Source: Promicromonospora citrea (GTDB taxonomy: Bacteria > Actinomycetota > Actinomycetes > Actinomycetales > Cellulomonadaceae). From it: a stretch of DNA of 32,957 bases. The stretch's first letter is position 1. Each line of letters opens with the position of its first letter. The translations under genes and the position numbers were made by a program. The stretch is from the NCBI RefSeq assembly GCF_013004695.1, contig NZ_JABEMG010000044.1, positions 1 through 32,957 of the forward strand, given 5' to 3'. Positions 1 through 10,091 of the stretch are shown here, one piece after another. Under the pieces are notes generated by a model. That model saw only the letters and a list, made by a program, of their open reading frames with translations, was not told the origin of the DNA and ran no database searches.

Positions 1-718
1 GCAGGGTGGAGATCGACCCGTCGGCCCCCTCGGCCAGCAGGTCGGCCAGCACCTGGCCGGTGAGCCGCCGGAACGCGCGCCGCGGCCGGTCGCGCTCCAG
101 GACCGCGACCTCGAGCTGCGCCGCCTCGATCGTCCGGGGCGTGCCGCCCTCGCCCGAGCCGAGCGCCGCGACGGCCAGCCGCAGCGCCTCCCCCAGCGAC
201 AGGTCCTCGCGCCAGCCCTCCTTGACCTTCCGGCCGAGCTGCTCGGCCTGGCCGCCCATGACGACGAACCCGTGCTCGTCGGCCACCGTGCCGTCGTAGG
301 TGAGGCGGTAGATCTGGTCGTCGGCGGGCTGCGCGCCCACCTCCGCGACCACGATCTCGACCTCGAGCGGCTTGGACTCCGTGATGAACACCGTGCCGAG
401 CGTCTGCGCGTACGCGTTCGCCAGGCCGCGGGCCGTCACGTCGGACCGGTCGTAGGAGTACCCGCGCATGTCGGCGTAGCGCACGCCGGCCACCCGCAGG
501 TTCTCGAACTCGTTGTACTTGCCCACCGCGGCGAAGCCGATGCGGTCGTAGATCTCCGAGATCTTGTGCAGCGCCCGCGACGGGTTCTCCGTGGCGAACG
601 CGATGCCGCCGGCGTAGGCGAGCACCACGACGGACCGGCCGCGCGCGATGCCCTTCCGGGCGAAGTCCGCCCGGTCCTTCATCAGTTGCTCGGGCGAGAC
701 GTAGAACGGCATGTTCAT
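1..718 (-). CDS. prcA: 20S proteasome alpha subunit (3' end outside window)
   Basis: Non-catalytic alpha subunit that forms the outer rings of the actinobacterial 20S proteasome and gates entry to the chamber. The frame reads [13 protein letters not shown] at the N terminus, then [14 protein letters not shown] and [20 protein letters not shown], typical of bacterial PrcA. 239 codons are visible with no stop; the family is usually about 230-270 aa, so only a short tail is missing. The ATG (718-716) overlaps the prcB stop as ATGA, so the two are probably translationally coupled, which suits 1:1 subunit assembly. A second in-frame ATG lies two codons later. Confident; only the 3' end is unknown. 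Confidence 0.96.
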   Translation of the reverse strand, partial: MNMPFYVSPEQLMKDRADFARKGIARGRSVVVLAYAGGIAFATENPSRALHKISEIYDRIGFAAVGKYNEFENLRVAGVRYADMRGYSYDRSDVTARGLANAYAQTLGTVFITESKPLEVEIVVAEVGAQPADDQIYRLTYDGTVADEHGFVVMGGQAEQLGRKVKEGWREDLSLGEALRLAVAALGSGEGGTPRTIEAAQLEVAVLERDRPRRAFRRLTGQVLADLLAEGADGSISTL

Positions 719-1554
719 GCGAGGTTCCCCCTCTCCCGGCGCTGCTCCACGATCTCCTGGGCGAAGCGCGCCACCTCGTCGTCCCCGACCCGCCGGTACC
801 CGTCGGCCGTCACGAGCGCGACCACGGGGAAGATGCCACGGACGGTGTCGGGCCCGCCCGTCGCCGAGTCGTCGTCCGCCGCGTCGTACAGCGCCTCGAC
901 GGCCACCCGGACCGCGTCGTCGCCGTCCATGCCGCGCCGCCACAGCTTCTTCAGGGCGCCGCGCGCGAACAGCGAGCCCGAGCCCACGCCGTGGTGCTCG
1001 TGCTCCTCGTACCGCCCGCCGGTGGCGTCGTAGCTGAAGATGCGGCCGACGCCCTTGTCCAGGTCGTAGCCCGCGAACAGCGGCACCACCGCGAGGCCCT
1101 GCATCGCCATGGACAGGTTGCCCCGCAGCATGGTCGCCAGGCGGTTCGCCTTGCCCGTGAGGGACAGCAGCGAGCCCTCGATCTTCTCGTAGTGCTCCAG
1201 CTCGAGCTGGAACAGGCGCACCAGCTCCAGGCCGATGCCCGCGGAGCCCGCGATGCCGACCGCCGAGTACTCGTCGGCCGGGAACACCTTCTCGATGCTC
1301 CGGCTGGCGATCATCGGGCCCGCGGTCGCGCGGCGGTCACCCGCGAGGAGCACGCCGCCCTCGAAGGTCACGGCCACGATGGTCGTCGCGTGCGGGGACA
1401 GGGCCGCCGGGTCCGTCGTGCCCGCGGGCACGGTGCGGTTCCCGGGCAGCCGGTCGGGGGCGTGCTCGGCCAGGAAGTCCACGAAGGACGACGATCCCGG
1501 ACGCAGGAAGGCGTCCGGGAGTCGTCCTGCGGTGCGGTCTGCGTTCAGGTTCAC
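715..1554 (-). CDS. prcB: 20S proteasome beta subunit (catalytic, with propeptide)
   Basis: Catalytic beta subunit of the Pup-dependent proteasome, a threonine protease of family T1. The 279-aa precursor has a 56-residue propeptide; the mature chain should begin at Thr57 in [13 protein letters not shown]. Counting Thr57 as Thr1, Asp17 (AGDRR) and Lys33 (IEKVF) fall at the expected catalytic positions. The start is GTG and overlaps the pup stop as GTGA (1554-1551); the stop overlaps the prcA start. The gene thus sits in a tightly coupled pup-prcB-prcA operon. Length and motifs match the family; nothing looks damaged. Confidence 0.97.
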   Translation of the reverse strand: MNLNADRTAGRLPDAFLRPGSSSFVDFLAEHAPDRLPGNRTVPAGTTDPAALSPHATTIVAVTFEGGVLLAGDRRATAGPMIASRSIEKVFPADEYSAVGIAGSAGIGLELVRLFQLELEHYEKIEGSLLSLTGKANRLATMLRGNLSMAMQGLAVVPLFAGYDLDKGVGRIFSYDATGGRYEEHEHHGVGSGSLFARGALKKLWRRGMDGDDAVRVAVEALYDAADDDSATGGPDTVRGIFPVVALVTADGYRRVGDDEVARFAQEIVEQRRERGNLA

Positions 1555-1748
1555 TGCCCACCCTTCTGGACGAATCCACGCACGAACGACTCGGCGTTCG
1601 TCTCCAGCACCTCGTCGATCTCCTCGAGCAGGGCGTCGACCTCGTCGTCGTCCTTCTGGGCGGACGCGGCGGCCGGCGCCGGCGTCTCGACGTCGTCGTC
1701 CGGAGTGCGGTCCTCGTGTGACGGGTTGATTCTTTCCTGACCGGCCAT
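1551..1748 (-). CDS. pup: Prokaryotic ubiquitin-like protein Pup (65 aa)
   Basis: Small, acidic, largely disordered tag that is joined to lysines of target proteins and recognised by the coiled coils of the Mpa/ARC ATPase. The C-terminal half ([29 protein letters not shown] is split here as [13 protein letters not shown] then [16 protein letters not shown]) matches the helix that binds the ATPase. It ends in GGQ, so Gln must be deamidated to Glu by Dop before ligation. I chose the ATG at 1748 because AGGAGG lies 5 nt upstream (1759-1754); a longer frame from 1790 exists, but 65 aa matches the family (about 64). The stop overlaps the prcB GTG start. Confidence 0.96.
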   Translation of the reverse strand: MAGQERINPSHEDRTPDDDVETPAPAAASAQKDDDEVDALLEEIDEVLETNAESFVRGFVQKGGQ

Positions 1749-1753
1749 GATCG

Positions 1754-1759
1754 CCTCCT
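1754..1759 (-). promoter_or_regulatory. Strong ribosome binding site of pup
   Basis: AGGAGG read on the minus strand, 5 nt before the ATG at 1748. It decides the start of pup against a longer in-frame ORF beginning at 1790. Confidence 0.8.
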
Positions 1760-1791
1760 GGTGATTCTCTGACGTAACGCTGGTCCGCAAG

Positions 1792-1831
1792 CCTAGGCTT
1801 CGCTAGGTCCCGACACTAGGCGGTGACACCG
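1792..1831. repeat. Short inverted repeats in the dop-pup gap
   Basis: The 93-nt gap between dop and pup holds CCTAG (1792-1796) facing CTAGG (1803-1807) and the odd palindrome CGGTG-A-CACCG (1821-1831). GGTGAC (1822-1827) also pairs with GTCACC (1841-1846), which overlaps the dop stop. All stems are short, so this could be a weak attenuating or processing hairpin or chance. Confidence 0.3.
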
Positions 1832-1841
1832 ACATCCCCCG

Positions 1842-3545
1842 TCACCTCCGTCCGGAGAGTCCCGCCAACAGCGCGCTCGCGTCGGGGCTCGCCTCGAGCA
1901 GCGCGCCGATGTGGCGGCGGGTGCCGCGCGTCGGGTCGAGCATCGGCACGCGCTGCAGCGCCTGCGTGCCGTCGACGTCGAAGATGACCGAGTCCCAGCT
2001 CGCCGCCGAGACCTGGTCCCCGTACCGCGCCATCACCTCGCCGCGGAAGTAGGCGCGCGTATCGGTCGGCGGGTGCTGCACGGCGCGGGCGACGCTCTCC
2101 TCGTCGACGACGCGGTCGACGGCGCCCTTGGCCAGCAGTCGGTGGTAGATGCCGCGCTCCGGCCGCACGTCGGACCACTGCAGGTCCATGGCGTGCAGGC
2201 GCGGGTGGCCCCAGTCGAGGCCGTCACGCGAGCGCAGGCGGTCCAGCAGCCGCAGCTTGGCGAGCCACTCCACCTCCCGCGCGCACGAGGCCGGGTCGGT
2301 GCCGAGCCGCTCGACCACCGAGGCCCAGCGGTCCAGCACCGCGTCGGACTCCGCGTCCGTGCCGAGCACCTTGAGCGAGCGCCGCACGACGTCGGCCACC
2401 TCGCCCTGGATCTCGAGCGCCGTCATCGTGCGGCCGTCGGCCAGGTCGAGCGGTGCGGACAGGTCGAGGTCGCGCGAGACCTTCTGCACGTCCGTGACCG
2501 GTGAGAGCAGCCGCAGGGCGCCGAGCTCCGCGCGGGCGTCCACGCCGGCGTCGGCGAGCTCGTCGAGGTGCTCGAGCACCCACAGCACGAGCGACGTCGT
2601 GCCGGTCTTGAGGTAGGTCGGCACCTCCATGCAGTTCGCGTCGCCCATGATGAGGTGCAGGCGGCGCCACCGCTGGCGGTCCGCGTGCGGCTCGTCGCGC
2701 GTGTTGACGATCGGCCGCCGCAGCGTGGTCTCCAGGCCGATCTCGGCCTCGATGTAGTCGGCGCGCTGCGAGATCTGGTAGCCGGCGGTGCCGCTCGTGA
2801 CGCCGAGCCCGACGCGGCCCGACCCGGCGAACACCTGGCGCGTGACGAGGAACGGCGTGATCAGCTCGGCGAGCGTGGTGAAGGGCAGCGCGCGGTCCAC
2901 GAGGTAGTTCTCGTGGGTGCCGTAGCTCGCGCCCTTGCCGTCCACGTTGTTCTTGTAGAGCACGACCTCGCTGCCCGGGAACGACGACAGCTCGCGCAGC
3001 GCGGCGAGCATGACGCGCTCGCCCGCCACGTCCCAGCGCACCACGTCCTGCGGCGTCATGACCTCGGGCGAGGAGTACTCGGGGTGGGCGTGGTCGACGT
3101 ACAGGCGCGCGCCGTTGGTGAGGATCACGTTCGCCGCGCTCGGGTCGTCGTAGTCCTCCGCGGGCGGACGCTCGACCTCCTGCGTCGAGCCGTTGCGGCG
3201 GCGACCGCGGCCGGGCACGCCCGGCTCGACGACCGGCACCTGCCCGGTCACCGGGCCGTGCGCAGGCCCGTCCACGGGGCCCGGCGGCGCGGGCGCCGTC
3301 GGGTCGTCGGTCAGCATCGACGGCTGGGCCGAGGCACGGTCGAGGTGGAACCCGCGCGCGTCCTGCAGCGGGTCCTCGTCGTCGTAGTCCCAGCGGGCCT
3401 TGGCGCCCCGGCCGTCCTCCCGCGTGGAGATCGCCCGGTAGGTCGTCACCACCTGGCTCGACAGCAGCATGGGGTTGGCCAGGGGGCGGCCCGGCTGCAG
3501 CACTCCGTACTCGGTCTCGATACCCATCACTCGACGCACGCTCAC
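1842..3545 (-). CDS. dop: Pup deamidase/depupylase Dop
   Basis: Carboxylate-amine-ligase-like enzyme that deamidates the C-terminal Gln of Pup and removes Pup from substrates. The N terminus VMGIETEYGV carries the conserved glutamates, and LYVDHAHPEYSSPE holds the catalytic Asp (about D151). YKNNVDGKGASYGTHENYL is the family nucleotide/metal region. The Dop-type segment ANPMLLSSQVV and DARGFHLDRAS separate it from PafA. At 567 aa it is longer than the usual about 500, because of a Pro/Gly-rich stretch near residues 80-130. I start at GTG 3545 because TAGGGT (3558-3553) lies 7 nt before it, as in other leaderless genes here; in-frame GTGs at 3554 and 3551 overlap that box. Confidence 0.95.
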   Translation of the reverse strand: MSVRRVMGIETEYGVLQPGRPLANPMLLSSQVVTTYRAISTREDGRGAKARWDYDDEDPLQDARGFHLDRASAQPSMLTDDPTAPAPPGPVDGPAHGPVTGQVPVVEPGVPGRGRRRNGSTQEVERPPAEDYDDPSAANVILTNGARLYVDHAHPEYSSPEVMTPQDVVRWDVAGERVMLAALRELSSFPGSEVVLYKNNVDGKGASYGTHENYLVDRALPFTTLAELITPFLVTRQVFAGSGRVGLGVTSGTAGYQISQRADYIEAEIGLETTLRRPIVNTRDEPHADRQRWRRLHLIMGDANCMEVPTYLKTGTTSLVLWVLEHLDELADAGVDARAELGALRLLSPVTDVQKVSRDLDLSAPLDLADGRTMTALEIQGEVADVVRRSLKVLGTDAESDAVLDRWASVVERLGTDPASCAREVEWLAKLRLLDRLRSRDGLDWGHPRLHAMDLQWSDVRPERGIYHRLLAKGAVDRVVDEESVARAVQHPPTDTRAYFRGEVMARYGDQVSAASWDSVIFDVDGTQALQRVPMLDPTRGTRRHIGALLEASPDASALLAGLSGRR

Positions 3546-3552
3546 GTCCACC

Positions 3553-3558
3553 ACCCTA
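3553..3558 (-). promoter_or_regulatory. Candidate -10 box of dop (leaderless)
   Basis: TAGGGT on the minus strand, 7 nt before the GTG at 3545. No clear -35 hexamer is visible. Confidence 0.45.
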
Positions 3559-3633
3559 TGCCGGAGTAGTCCCGTTGGTGAGGTAGGGTCCGTGCCCGCC
3601 GAGCGGCGGGCACGGACCCTGTCCCGATGGTCG

Positions 3634-5295
3634 TCAGAGGTACTGACCGGTGTTCTGGACGGTGTCGATGGTGCGCGGCGTCGAACCCTCGCCCTTCTTC
3701 TGGACGATCGTGCGGATGAAGACGATGCGCTCGCCCTTCTTGCCGCTGATGCGGGCCCAGTCGTCGGGGTTGGTCGTGTTCGGGAGGTCCTCGTTCTCCT
3801 TGAACTCGTCGACGCACGCGGTCAGCAGGTGCTCCACGCGGATGCCCTTCTGACCGGTGGACAGGAAGTCCTTGATCGCGTTCTTCTTGGCCCGGTCCAC
3901 GACGTTCTGGATCATGGCGCCCGAGTTGAAGTCCTTGAAGAACAGGGTCTCCTTGTCGCCCGACGCGTAGGTGACCTCGAGGAACTGGTTCTCCTCGTCC
4001 TCGGAGTACATGCGCTCGACGACCGACGTGATCATGCCGTCCAGGGCCTCGCTGACGTTGTTGCCGTACTCGGCGAGGTCGTCCTGGTGGACCGGCAGCT
4101 CCTTGGTGAGGTACTTGCCGAAGATCTCCTTGGCGCCCTCGGCGTCCGGCCGCTCGATCTTGATCTTCACGTCCAGGCGGCCGGGCCGCAGGATGGCGGG
4201 GTCGATCATGTCCTCGCGGTTGGAGGCGCCGATGACGATGACGTTGTCGAGCCGCTCGACGCCGTCGATCTCGGCGAGCAGCTGCGGCACGATCGTCGTC
4301 TCGACGTCCGAGGAGAGACCGGTGCCGCGCGTGCGGAACAGCGACTCCATCTCGTCGAAGAAGACGACGACGGGCATGCCCTGGCTGGCCTTCTCCCGGG
4401 CGCGGGCGAAGATCAGGCGGATGTGCCGCTCGGTCTCGCCCACGTACTTGTTGAGGAGCTCGGGGCCCTTGACGTTGAGGAAGTAGCTCTTCACCTCGGG
4501 GTTGCCGCCGTTGGCGCGCGCGACCATCCCGGCCAGCGAGTGGGCGACGGCCTTGGCGATGAGCGTCTTGCCGCAGCCGGGCGGGCCGTACAGCAGGACG
4601 CCCTTGGGCGGGCGCAGCCCGTGCTCGCGGAAGAGGTCGGGGTGCGCGAAGGGCAGCTCGACCGCGTCCCGGATCGCCTCGATCTGCGGGCCCAGGCCAC
4701 CGATGTCCTCGTACTGGATGTCCGGGACCTCCTCGAGGACCAGCTCCTCGACCTCGGACTTGGGCACGACCTCGAAGACGAACCCGCTGCGGGTGTCGAC
4801 GGTCAGGGAGTCACCCACGCGCAGGGGCACGTCCATGACCGACCCGGCGAGCCGCACGACGCGCTCCTCGTCGGCGCGGCCCACGACGAGCACGCGGTCG
4901 CCGCCCAGCAGCTCCTTGACGGTGACCAGCTCGCCCGTGCGCTCGTAGTCGCCGGCACCGACCACGGTCATCGCCTCGTTCAGCTTCACCTCCTGCCCGG
5001 GAAGCAGGCGCGTGACGTCAAGGCTGGGGCTCGCGGAGACGTGCATCTTGCGACCCGCCGACGAGATGTCCACCGACCCGTCGGGGTGGGCGCCCAGGAA
5101 CACGGCGTACGTCCCCGGCGGCTTGGCCAGGTCGTCGAGCTGTTTCTTGAGCTCGACGATCTGGTCGCGCGCCGCGCGGAGGGCTTCCGCGAGACGCTCG
5201 TTCTTGGCTGAGAGGAGGGCGATCTGGCGCTCGTAGTCGCGGCTCGGCAAAGATTCGTTCTCGGGATGGTTGTAGCCTGACGTGCTCTCGGTCAT
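3634..5295 (-). CDS. mpa: Proteasome-activating AAA ATPase Mpa/ARC
   Basis: Hexameric ATPase that captures pupylated proteins, unfolds them and feeds them into the 20S core. Visible order in 553 aa: N-terminal coiled coil (about residues 20-58, the Pup-binding region), tandem OB folds (about 60-185), then one AAA domain with Walker A GPPGCGKT (237-244), Walker B VVFFDE (310-315) and the arginine region LRPGRLD (369-375). The C terminus QYL is the conserved tail that docks into PrcA pockets. I chose ATG 5295 (MTESTSGYN) with GAGAGGGG just upstream; the frame stays open to 5379 but that part is not family-like. It lies upstream of dop on the same strand with 88 nt between. Confidence 0.96.
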   Translation of the reverse strand: MTESTSGYNHPENESLPSRDYERQIALLSAKNERLAEALRAARDQIVELKKQLDDLAKPPGTYAVFLGAHPDGSVDISSAGRKMHVSASPSLDVTRLLPGQEVKLNEAMTVVGAGDYERTGELVTVKELLGGDRVLVVGRADEERVVRLAGSVMDVPLRVGDSLTVDTRSGFVFEVVPKSEVEELVLEEVPDIQYEDIGGLGPQIEAIRDAVELPFAHPDLFREHGLRPPKGVLLYGPPGCGKTLIAKAVAHSLAGMVARANGGNPEVKSYFLNVKGPELLNKYVGETERHIRLIFARAREKASQGMPVVVFFDEMESLFRTRGTGLSSDVETTIVPQLLAEIDGVERLDNVIVIGASNREDMIDPAILRPGRLDVKIKIERPDAEGAKEIFGKYLTKELPVHQDDLAEYGNNVSEALDGMITSVVERMYSEDEENQFLEVTYASGDKETLFFKDFNSGAMIQNVVDRAKKNAIKDFLSTGQKGIRVEHLLTACVDEFKENEDLPNTTNPDDWARISGKKGERIVFIRTIVQKKGEGSTPRTIDTVQNTGQYL

Positions 5296-5436
5296 GACAT
5301 CCCCTCTCGTAGGGCCCGGGAGGCGACCATATGACGCAAACGCCTCCGAGAACAGCACTCTAAGCACAGTCACCGACACACCGGGAGTAAGAACACCCGT
5401 TTGAGACGTGCGGAGTACCCGATCGTTACAGGCCGT
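5296..5436 (-). promoter_or_regulatory. Gap upstream of mpa
   Basis: The 141-nt gap between the trmI stop and mpa is relatively A/T-richer than its neighbours. A TAGAGT hexamer (minus strand, around 5355-5360) could be a -10 element, but I find no matching -35. I see no convincing terminator for trmI here, so read-through from trmI into mpa is possible. Confidence 0.3.
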
Positions 5437-7663
<2,227 letters not shown>

Positions 7664-7669
7664 CGGACC

Positions 7670-7675
7670 AACCTA
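7670..7675 (-). promoter_or_regulatory. Candidate -10 box of the site-2 protease gene (leaderless)
   Basis: TAGGTT on the minus strand, 6 nt before the GTG at 7663. Confidence 0.5.
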
Positions 7676-7743
7676 TCCGGCCGGGGGCACGGGTGACGGC
7701 GGCACGCTGTGGACGGCTGCGGGGGGATGTCGGTGGCCGCACC

Positions 7744-7749
7744 TAGGGT
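7744..7749 (+). promoter_or_regulatory. Candidate -10 box of the RecB-like gene (leaderless)
   Basis: TAGGGT, 6 nt before the ATG at 7756; no -35 box seen at the expected distance. Confidence 0.5.
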
Positions 7750-7755
7750 GGGGGC

Positions 7756-8667
7756 ATGACGACGACGGAGGTGGGCCCGGAGCAGGGCCTGACGACTGGT
7801 ACGGCACCCGCGGCACCCGCTGTGACGGCGCCGTCCAGGCCGCCCGCGCTCTCCCCCTCGCGCGCCAACGACTTCATGCAGTGCCCGCTGCTGTTCCGGT
7901 TCCGCACCGTCGACCGGCTGCCGGAGCCGCCGTCGGCCGCCGCGGCGCGCGGCACGCTGGTGCACGCGGTCCTGGAGCGGCTGTACGACGCCCCGCTGGG
8001 CGAGCGCACGCTCGCCGCGGCACACGACCTGCTGCCCGCCGAGTGGGACCGGCTGCTGGAGGCCGACGAGCGGTACGCCTCGCTGTTCACCGACGGCGTG
8101 GGCCCGGACGGGCAGGACCGCGCGGGCTGGCTCGCGGGCGCCGGTTCCCTGCTCGGCACGTACTTCACGCTCGAGGACCCGAACCGCCTCCAGCCCGCGG
8201 AGCGCGAGATGCTGGTCGAGTCACAGCTCGACGGCGGCCCGCTGCTGCGGGGCATCGTCGACCGCCTGGACGTGGCGCCGAACGGCGCCGTCCGCGTGGT
8301 CGACTACAAGACGGGCCGCTCGCCGCGTCCGGGGTACGAGTCGTCAGCCGTGTTCCAGATGCGGTTCTACGGCCTGGTGCTGTGGCGCGAGCGCGGGGTG
8401 CTGCCCGCGATGCTGCAGCTCGTCTACCTCGGCGACGGGCAGGTGCTGCGCGGCGAGCCGACGACCGAGCACCTCGAGCACACCGAGCAGAAGATCCGTG
8501 CGATCTGGTCGGGGATCGAGCAGTCGGCCCGCAGCGGCCACTGGCCCACGCGCCGGTCCAAGCTGTGCGGCTGGTGCGCGCACCAGGAGCTGTGCCCCGA
8601 GTTCGGCGGTACACCGCCCGAGATCCCCGAGGGCGCGGTCGCGCTGCGGCTGGGCATCACCGGCTGA
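7756..8667 (+). CDS. RecB-family PD-(D/E)XK exonuclease with Fe-S cysteines
   Basis: Stand-alone nuclease of the RecB/AddB/Cas4 superfamily (303 aa), presumably acting on DNA ends. Motifs: SPSRANDFMQCPLLFRFR near the N terminus, RGTLVHAVLERLY with His70, GIVDRLD with Asp169, and the core VVDYKTG with Asp183 and Lys185. Cys43 pairs with CGWCAHQELC (C271, C274, C280), the pattern that binds a 4Fe-4S cluster in AddB and Cas4. No helicase domain is present. The gene is divergent from the site-2 protease gene and close to trmI, the same neighbourhood as M. tuberculosis Rv2119. It appears leaderless. The cellular role is not established by sequence. Confidence 0.9.
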   Translation: MTTTEVGPEQGLTTGTAPAAPAVTAPSRPPALSPSRANDFMQCPLLFRFRTVDRLPEPPSAAAARGTLVHAVLERLYDAPLGERTLAAAHDLLPAEWDRLLEADERYASLFTDGVGPDGQDRAGWLAGAGSLLGTYFTLEDPNRLQPAEREMLVESQLDGGPLLRGIVDRLDVAPNGAVRVVDYKTGRSPRPGYESSAVFQMRFYGLVLWRERGVLPAMLQLVYLGDGQVLRGEPTTEHLEHTEQKIRAIWSGIEQSARSGHWPTRRSKLCGWCAHQELCPEFGGTPPEIPEGAVALRLGITG

Positions 8668-8695
8668 GCCCGGCCGACGCCGGGCACCGTGCCGG
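8660..8695. terminator. Terminator between convergent RecB-like and HAD genes
   Basis: Nested hairpin: GCCCGGC (8668-8674), loop CGAC, GCCGGGC (8679-8685), enclosed by CCGGC (8660-8664) and GCCGG (8691-8695). It lies between two converging genes and lacks a T-tract, as is usual in this G+C range. Confidence 0.65.
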
Positions 8696-8715
8696 ACTCC
8701 GCGACACTCCCCGGA

Positions 8716-9405
8716 TCAGTCCCCCAGCAGGTCCACGACCTCGCCCGCGGCGATCTGCCGCAGCACACCCAGGTCGACCTGCTTGAGCGACGCCGCCCGG
8801 CTGAGGCCGGGACGCGGCGGCAGGGGCACCTCGGCGGGCACGCCCAGCGTGCGCGCGCCGGACGCCAGCGCCGACGTGATGCCGGGACCGGAGTCCTCGA
8901 TCGCCACGCAGTCCTCGGGCCGCACGCCCAGCAGCCGGGCACCGGTCAGGTACGGCTCCGGGTCCGGCTTGCCGCGCTCGACCTCGTCGCCCGTCACCAG
9001 GCGCGCGAAGGTACCCGCCGGTACGCCCGCGGCCACGACCTCCGCCTGGCTGCGGTAGGACATCGTGACGATCGCGCACGGCACGCCGGCCCCGCGCAGG
9101 TCCGCGAGCAGCTCGGGCACGCCGGGGCGCCACGGCACCCGCTCACGGAGCTGCTCGTTGACGCGGGCGACGAGCCACGTCACGATCTCGGCGGGCTCGA
9201 GCCGGACGCCGGCGTCGCGCAGCATGGTGCCGGTGGTCGGCAACGCCTGGCCGACCGCGGCGAGCGCGTCCTCGTGCGTCCACGTCGCGCCGTGCTGTGC
9301 GACGATCTCGCGCTCGGCGCGCATCCAGTACGGCTCGGTGTCGACGAGGGTGCCGTCCATGTCGAAGAGGACGGCGGCGGGCATGTCGGGGAGATCGCGG
9401 GGCAC
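8716..9405 (-). CDS. HAD-superfamily phosphatase (beta-phosphoglucomutase-like)
   Basis: Haloacid-dehalogenase hydrolase of the subgroup with a helical cap. The 229-aa product has motif I LFDMDGTLVDTEP (nucleophile Asp15, acid Asp17), motif II VTMSYRS, motif III around GKPDPEPY with its Lys, and motif IV VAIEDSGPGITSALASG. These fit phosphatases or beta-phosphoglucomutases acting on small sugar or nucleotide phosphates; the substrate is not clear. I chose GTG 9405 because TACGAT lies 6 nt upstream; an ATG at 9384 would remove seven residues and has no visible RBS. It is downstream of the anchored protein gene, separated by a hairpin, so likely has its own promoter. Confidence 0.88.
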   Translation of the reverse strand: MPRDLPDMPAAVLFDMDGTLVDTEPYWMRAEREIVAQHGATWTHEDALAAVGQALPTTGTMLRDAGVRLEPAEIVTWLVARVNEQLRERVPWRPGVPELLADLRGAGVPCAIVTMSYRSQAEVVAAGVPAGTFARLVTGDEVERGKPDPEPYLTGARLLGVRPEDCVAIEDSGPGITSALASGARTLGVPAEVPLPPRPGLSRAASLKQVDLGVLRQIAAGEVVDLLGD

Positions 9406-9411
9406 GGCCTC

Positions 9412-9417
9412 ATCGTA
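9412..9417 (-). promoter_or_regulatory. Candidate -10 box of the HAD gene (leaderless)
   Basis: TACGAT on the minus strand, 6 nt before the GTG at 9405. Confidence 0.45.
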
Positions 9418-9420
9418 GGT

Positions 9421-9437
9421 GGCCGGGGACCCCGGCC
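9421..9437 (-). terminator. Hairpin after the anchored-protein gene
   Basis: GGCCGGGG-A-CCCCGGCC, a perfect 17-nt palindrome that can form a 6-bp stem with a 5-nt loop. It lies about 28 nt beyond the stop at 9465 and upstream of the HAD promoter, so it probably ends the kinase/anchored-protein transcript. Confidence 0.55.
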
Positions 9438-9464
9438 GGACCGCGGGCGGACAGCCGTGCCGGC

Positions 9465-10007
9465 TCAGTCGGCCAGCAGGTTCTCCATGCGGCGCGCCTG
9501 GCCGCGCTCGAGCTCCGTCCGCTCGAACGCGGCGACCGCCTCGTCGAACGTCTCGTTCACCTCGGGCTCGATCTCGACGACCCCGGCAGGCGTCACGATC
9601 GCCTCCTCGTACTCCGTGATCCACGCGTCCATGTGGGCCACGTAGGCGTCACGCGCCCGGTCGAGGTCACCGCCGTCCGGCAGGTCGACCGCCGTGGCCT
9701 CCTGGCGGGCGGCGAGGACCTCGTCCCGCACGTCCTCGGCGATCTCCGGCACGTCCGCCATGAGGTCCGCGGCGAGCTGCTGCTGCTCGGCAGGCTCCGA
9801 GGCGGACTCGATCTCGTCGAACCGGGCCCCCACCTCGTCGAGGTAGCCGCGCATCGTCGACTCGCTGTGCTCCACGGCATCGAGCAGCTGGTCGGCGGGC
9901 GCTCGGTGGCCGCCGCCCTGGGACCAGGCGATGCCGGTCCCGGTGCTCGCGACGAGCACGGCACCGACGGCCGTGAACAGCGGCCGGTGGTTTCGCAGGT
10001 TGAGCAT
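9465..10007 (-). CDS. Small membrane-anchored helical protein of unknown function
   Basis: 180 aa from ATG 10007 (MLNLRNHRPLFTAVGAVLVAS). A single hydrophobic segment at residues about 8-27 after a basic start looks like an uncleaved anchor or signal sequence. The rest is strongly acidic and predicted helical (DQLLDAVEHSESTMRGYLDEV, DLMADVPEIAEDVRDEVLAA), coiled-coil-like and without cysteines. I do not recognise a family. It lies 84 nt downstream of the membrane kinase gene on the same strand, so the two may form an operon and the protein may be an extracytoplasmic partner or substrate of the kinase; this is inference. The frame is open to 10088, but the part before 10007 is not hydrophobic or family-like. 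Confidence 0.72.
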   Translation of the reverse strand: MLNLRNHRPLFTAVGAVLVASTGTGIAWSQGGGHRAPADQLLDAVEHSESTMRGYLDEVGARFDEIESASEPAEQQQLAADLMADVPEIAEDVRDEVLAARQEATAVDLPDGGDLDRARDAYVAHMDAWITEYEEAIVTPAGVVEIEPEVNETFDEAVAAFERTELERGQARRMENLLAD

Positions 10008-10091
10008 TCGTTCATACTCACCCGGACTTCCCGGGGCGCGCGCGTCGACCGGTGTGATCCCGTGCGGAGTTATCGGATATTTCGGCACAAA

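Noticed and set aside
1760-1800. Promoter TTGCGG / AGAATC before pup
   Set aside because: The -10 would lie only about 14 nt before the ATG and remove the RBS from the transcript; read-through from dop or an upstream promoter is more likely.
3469-5211. 580-codon open frame on the plus strand
   Set aside because: Antisense to mpa and the start of dop; composition is that of a reverse-complement shadow.
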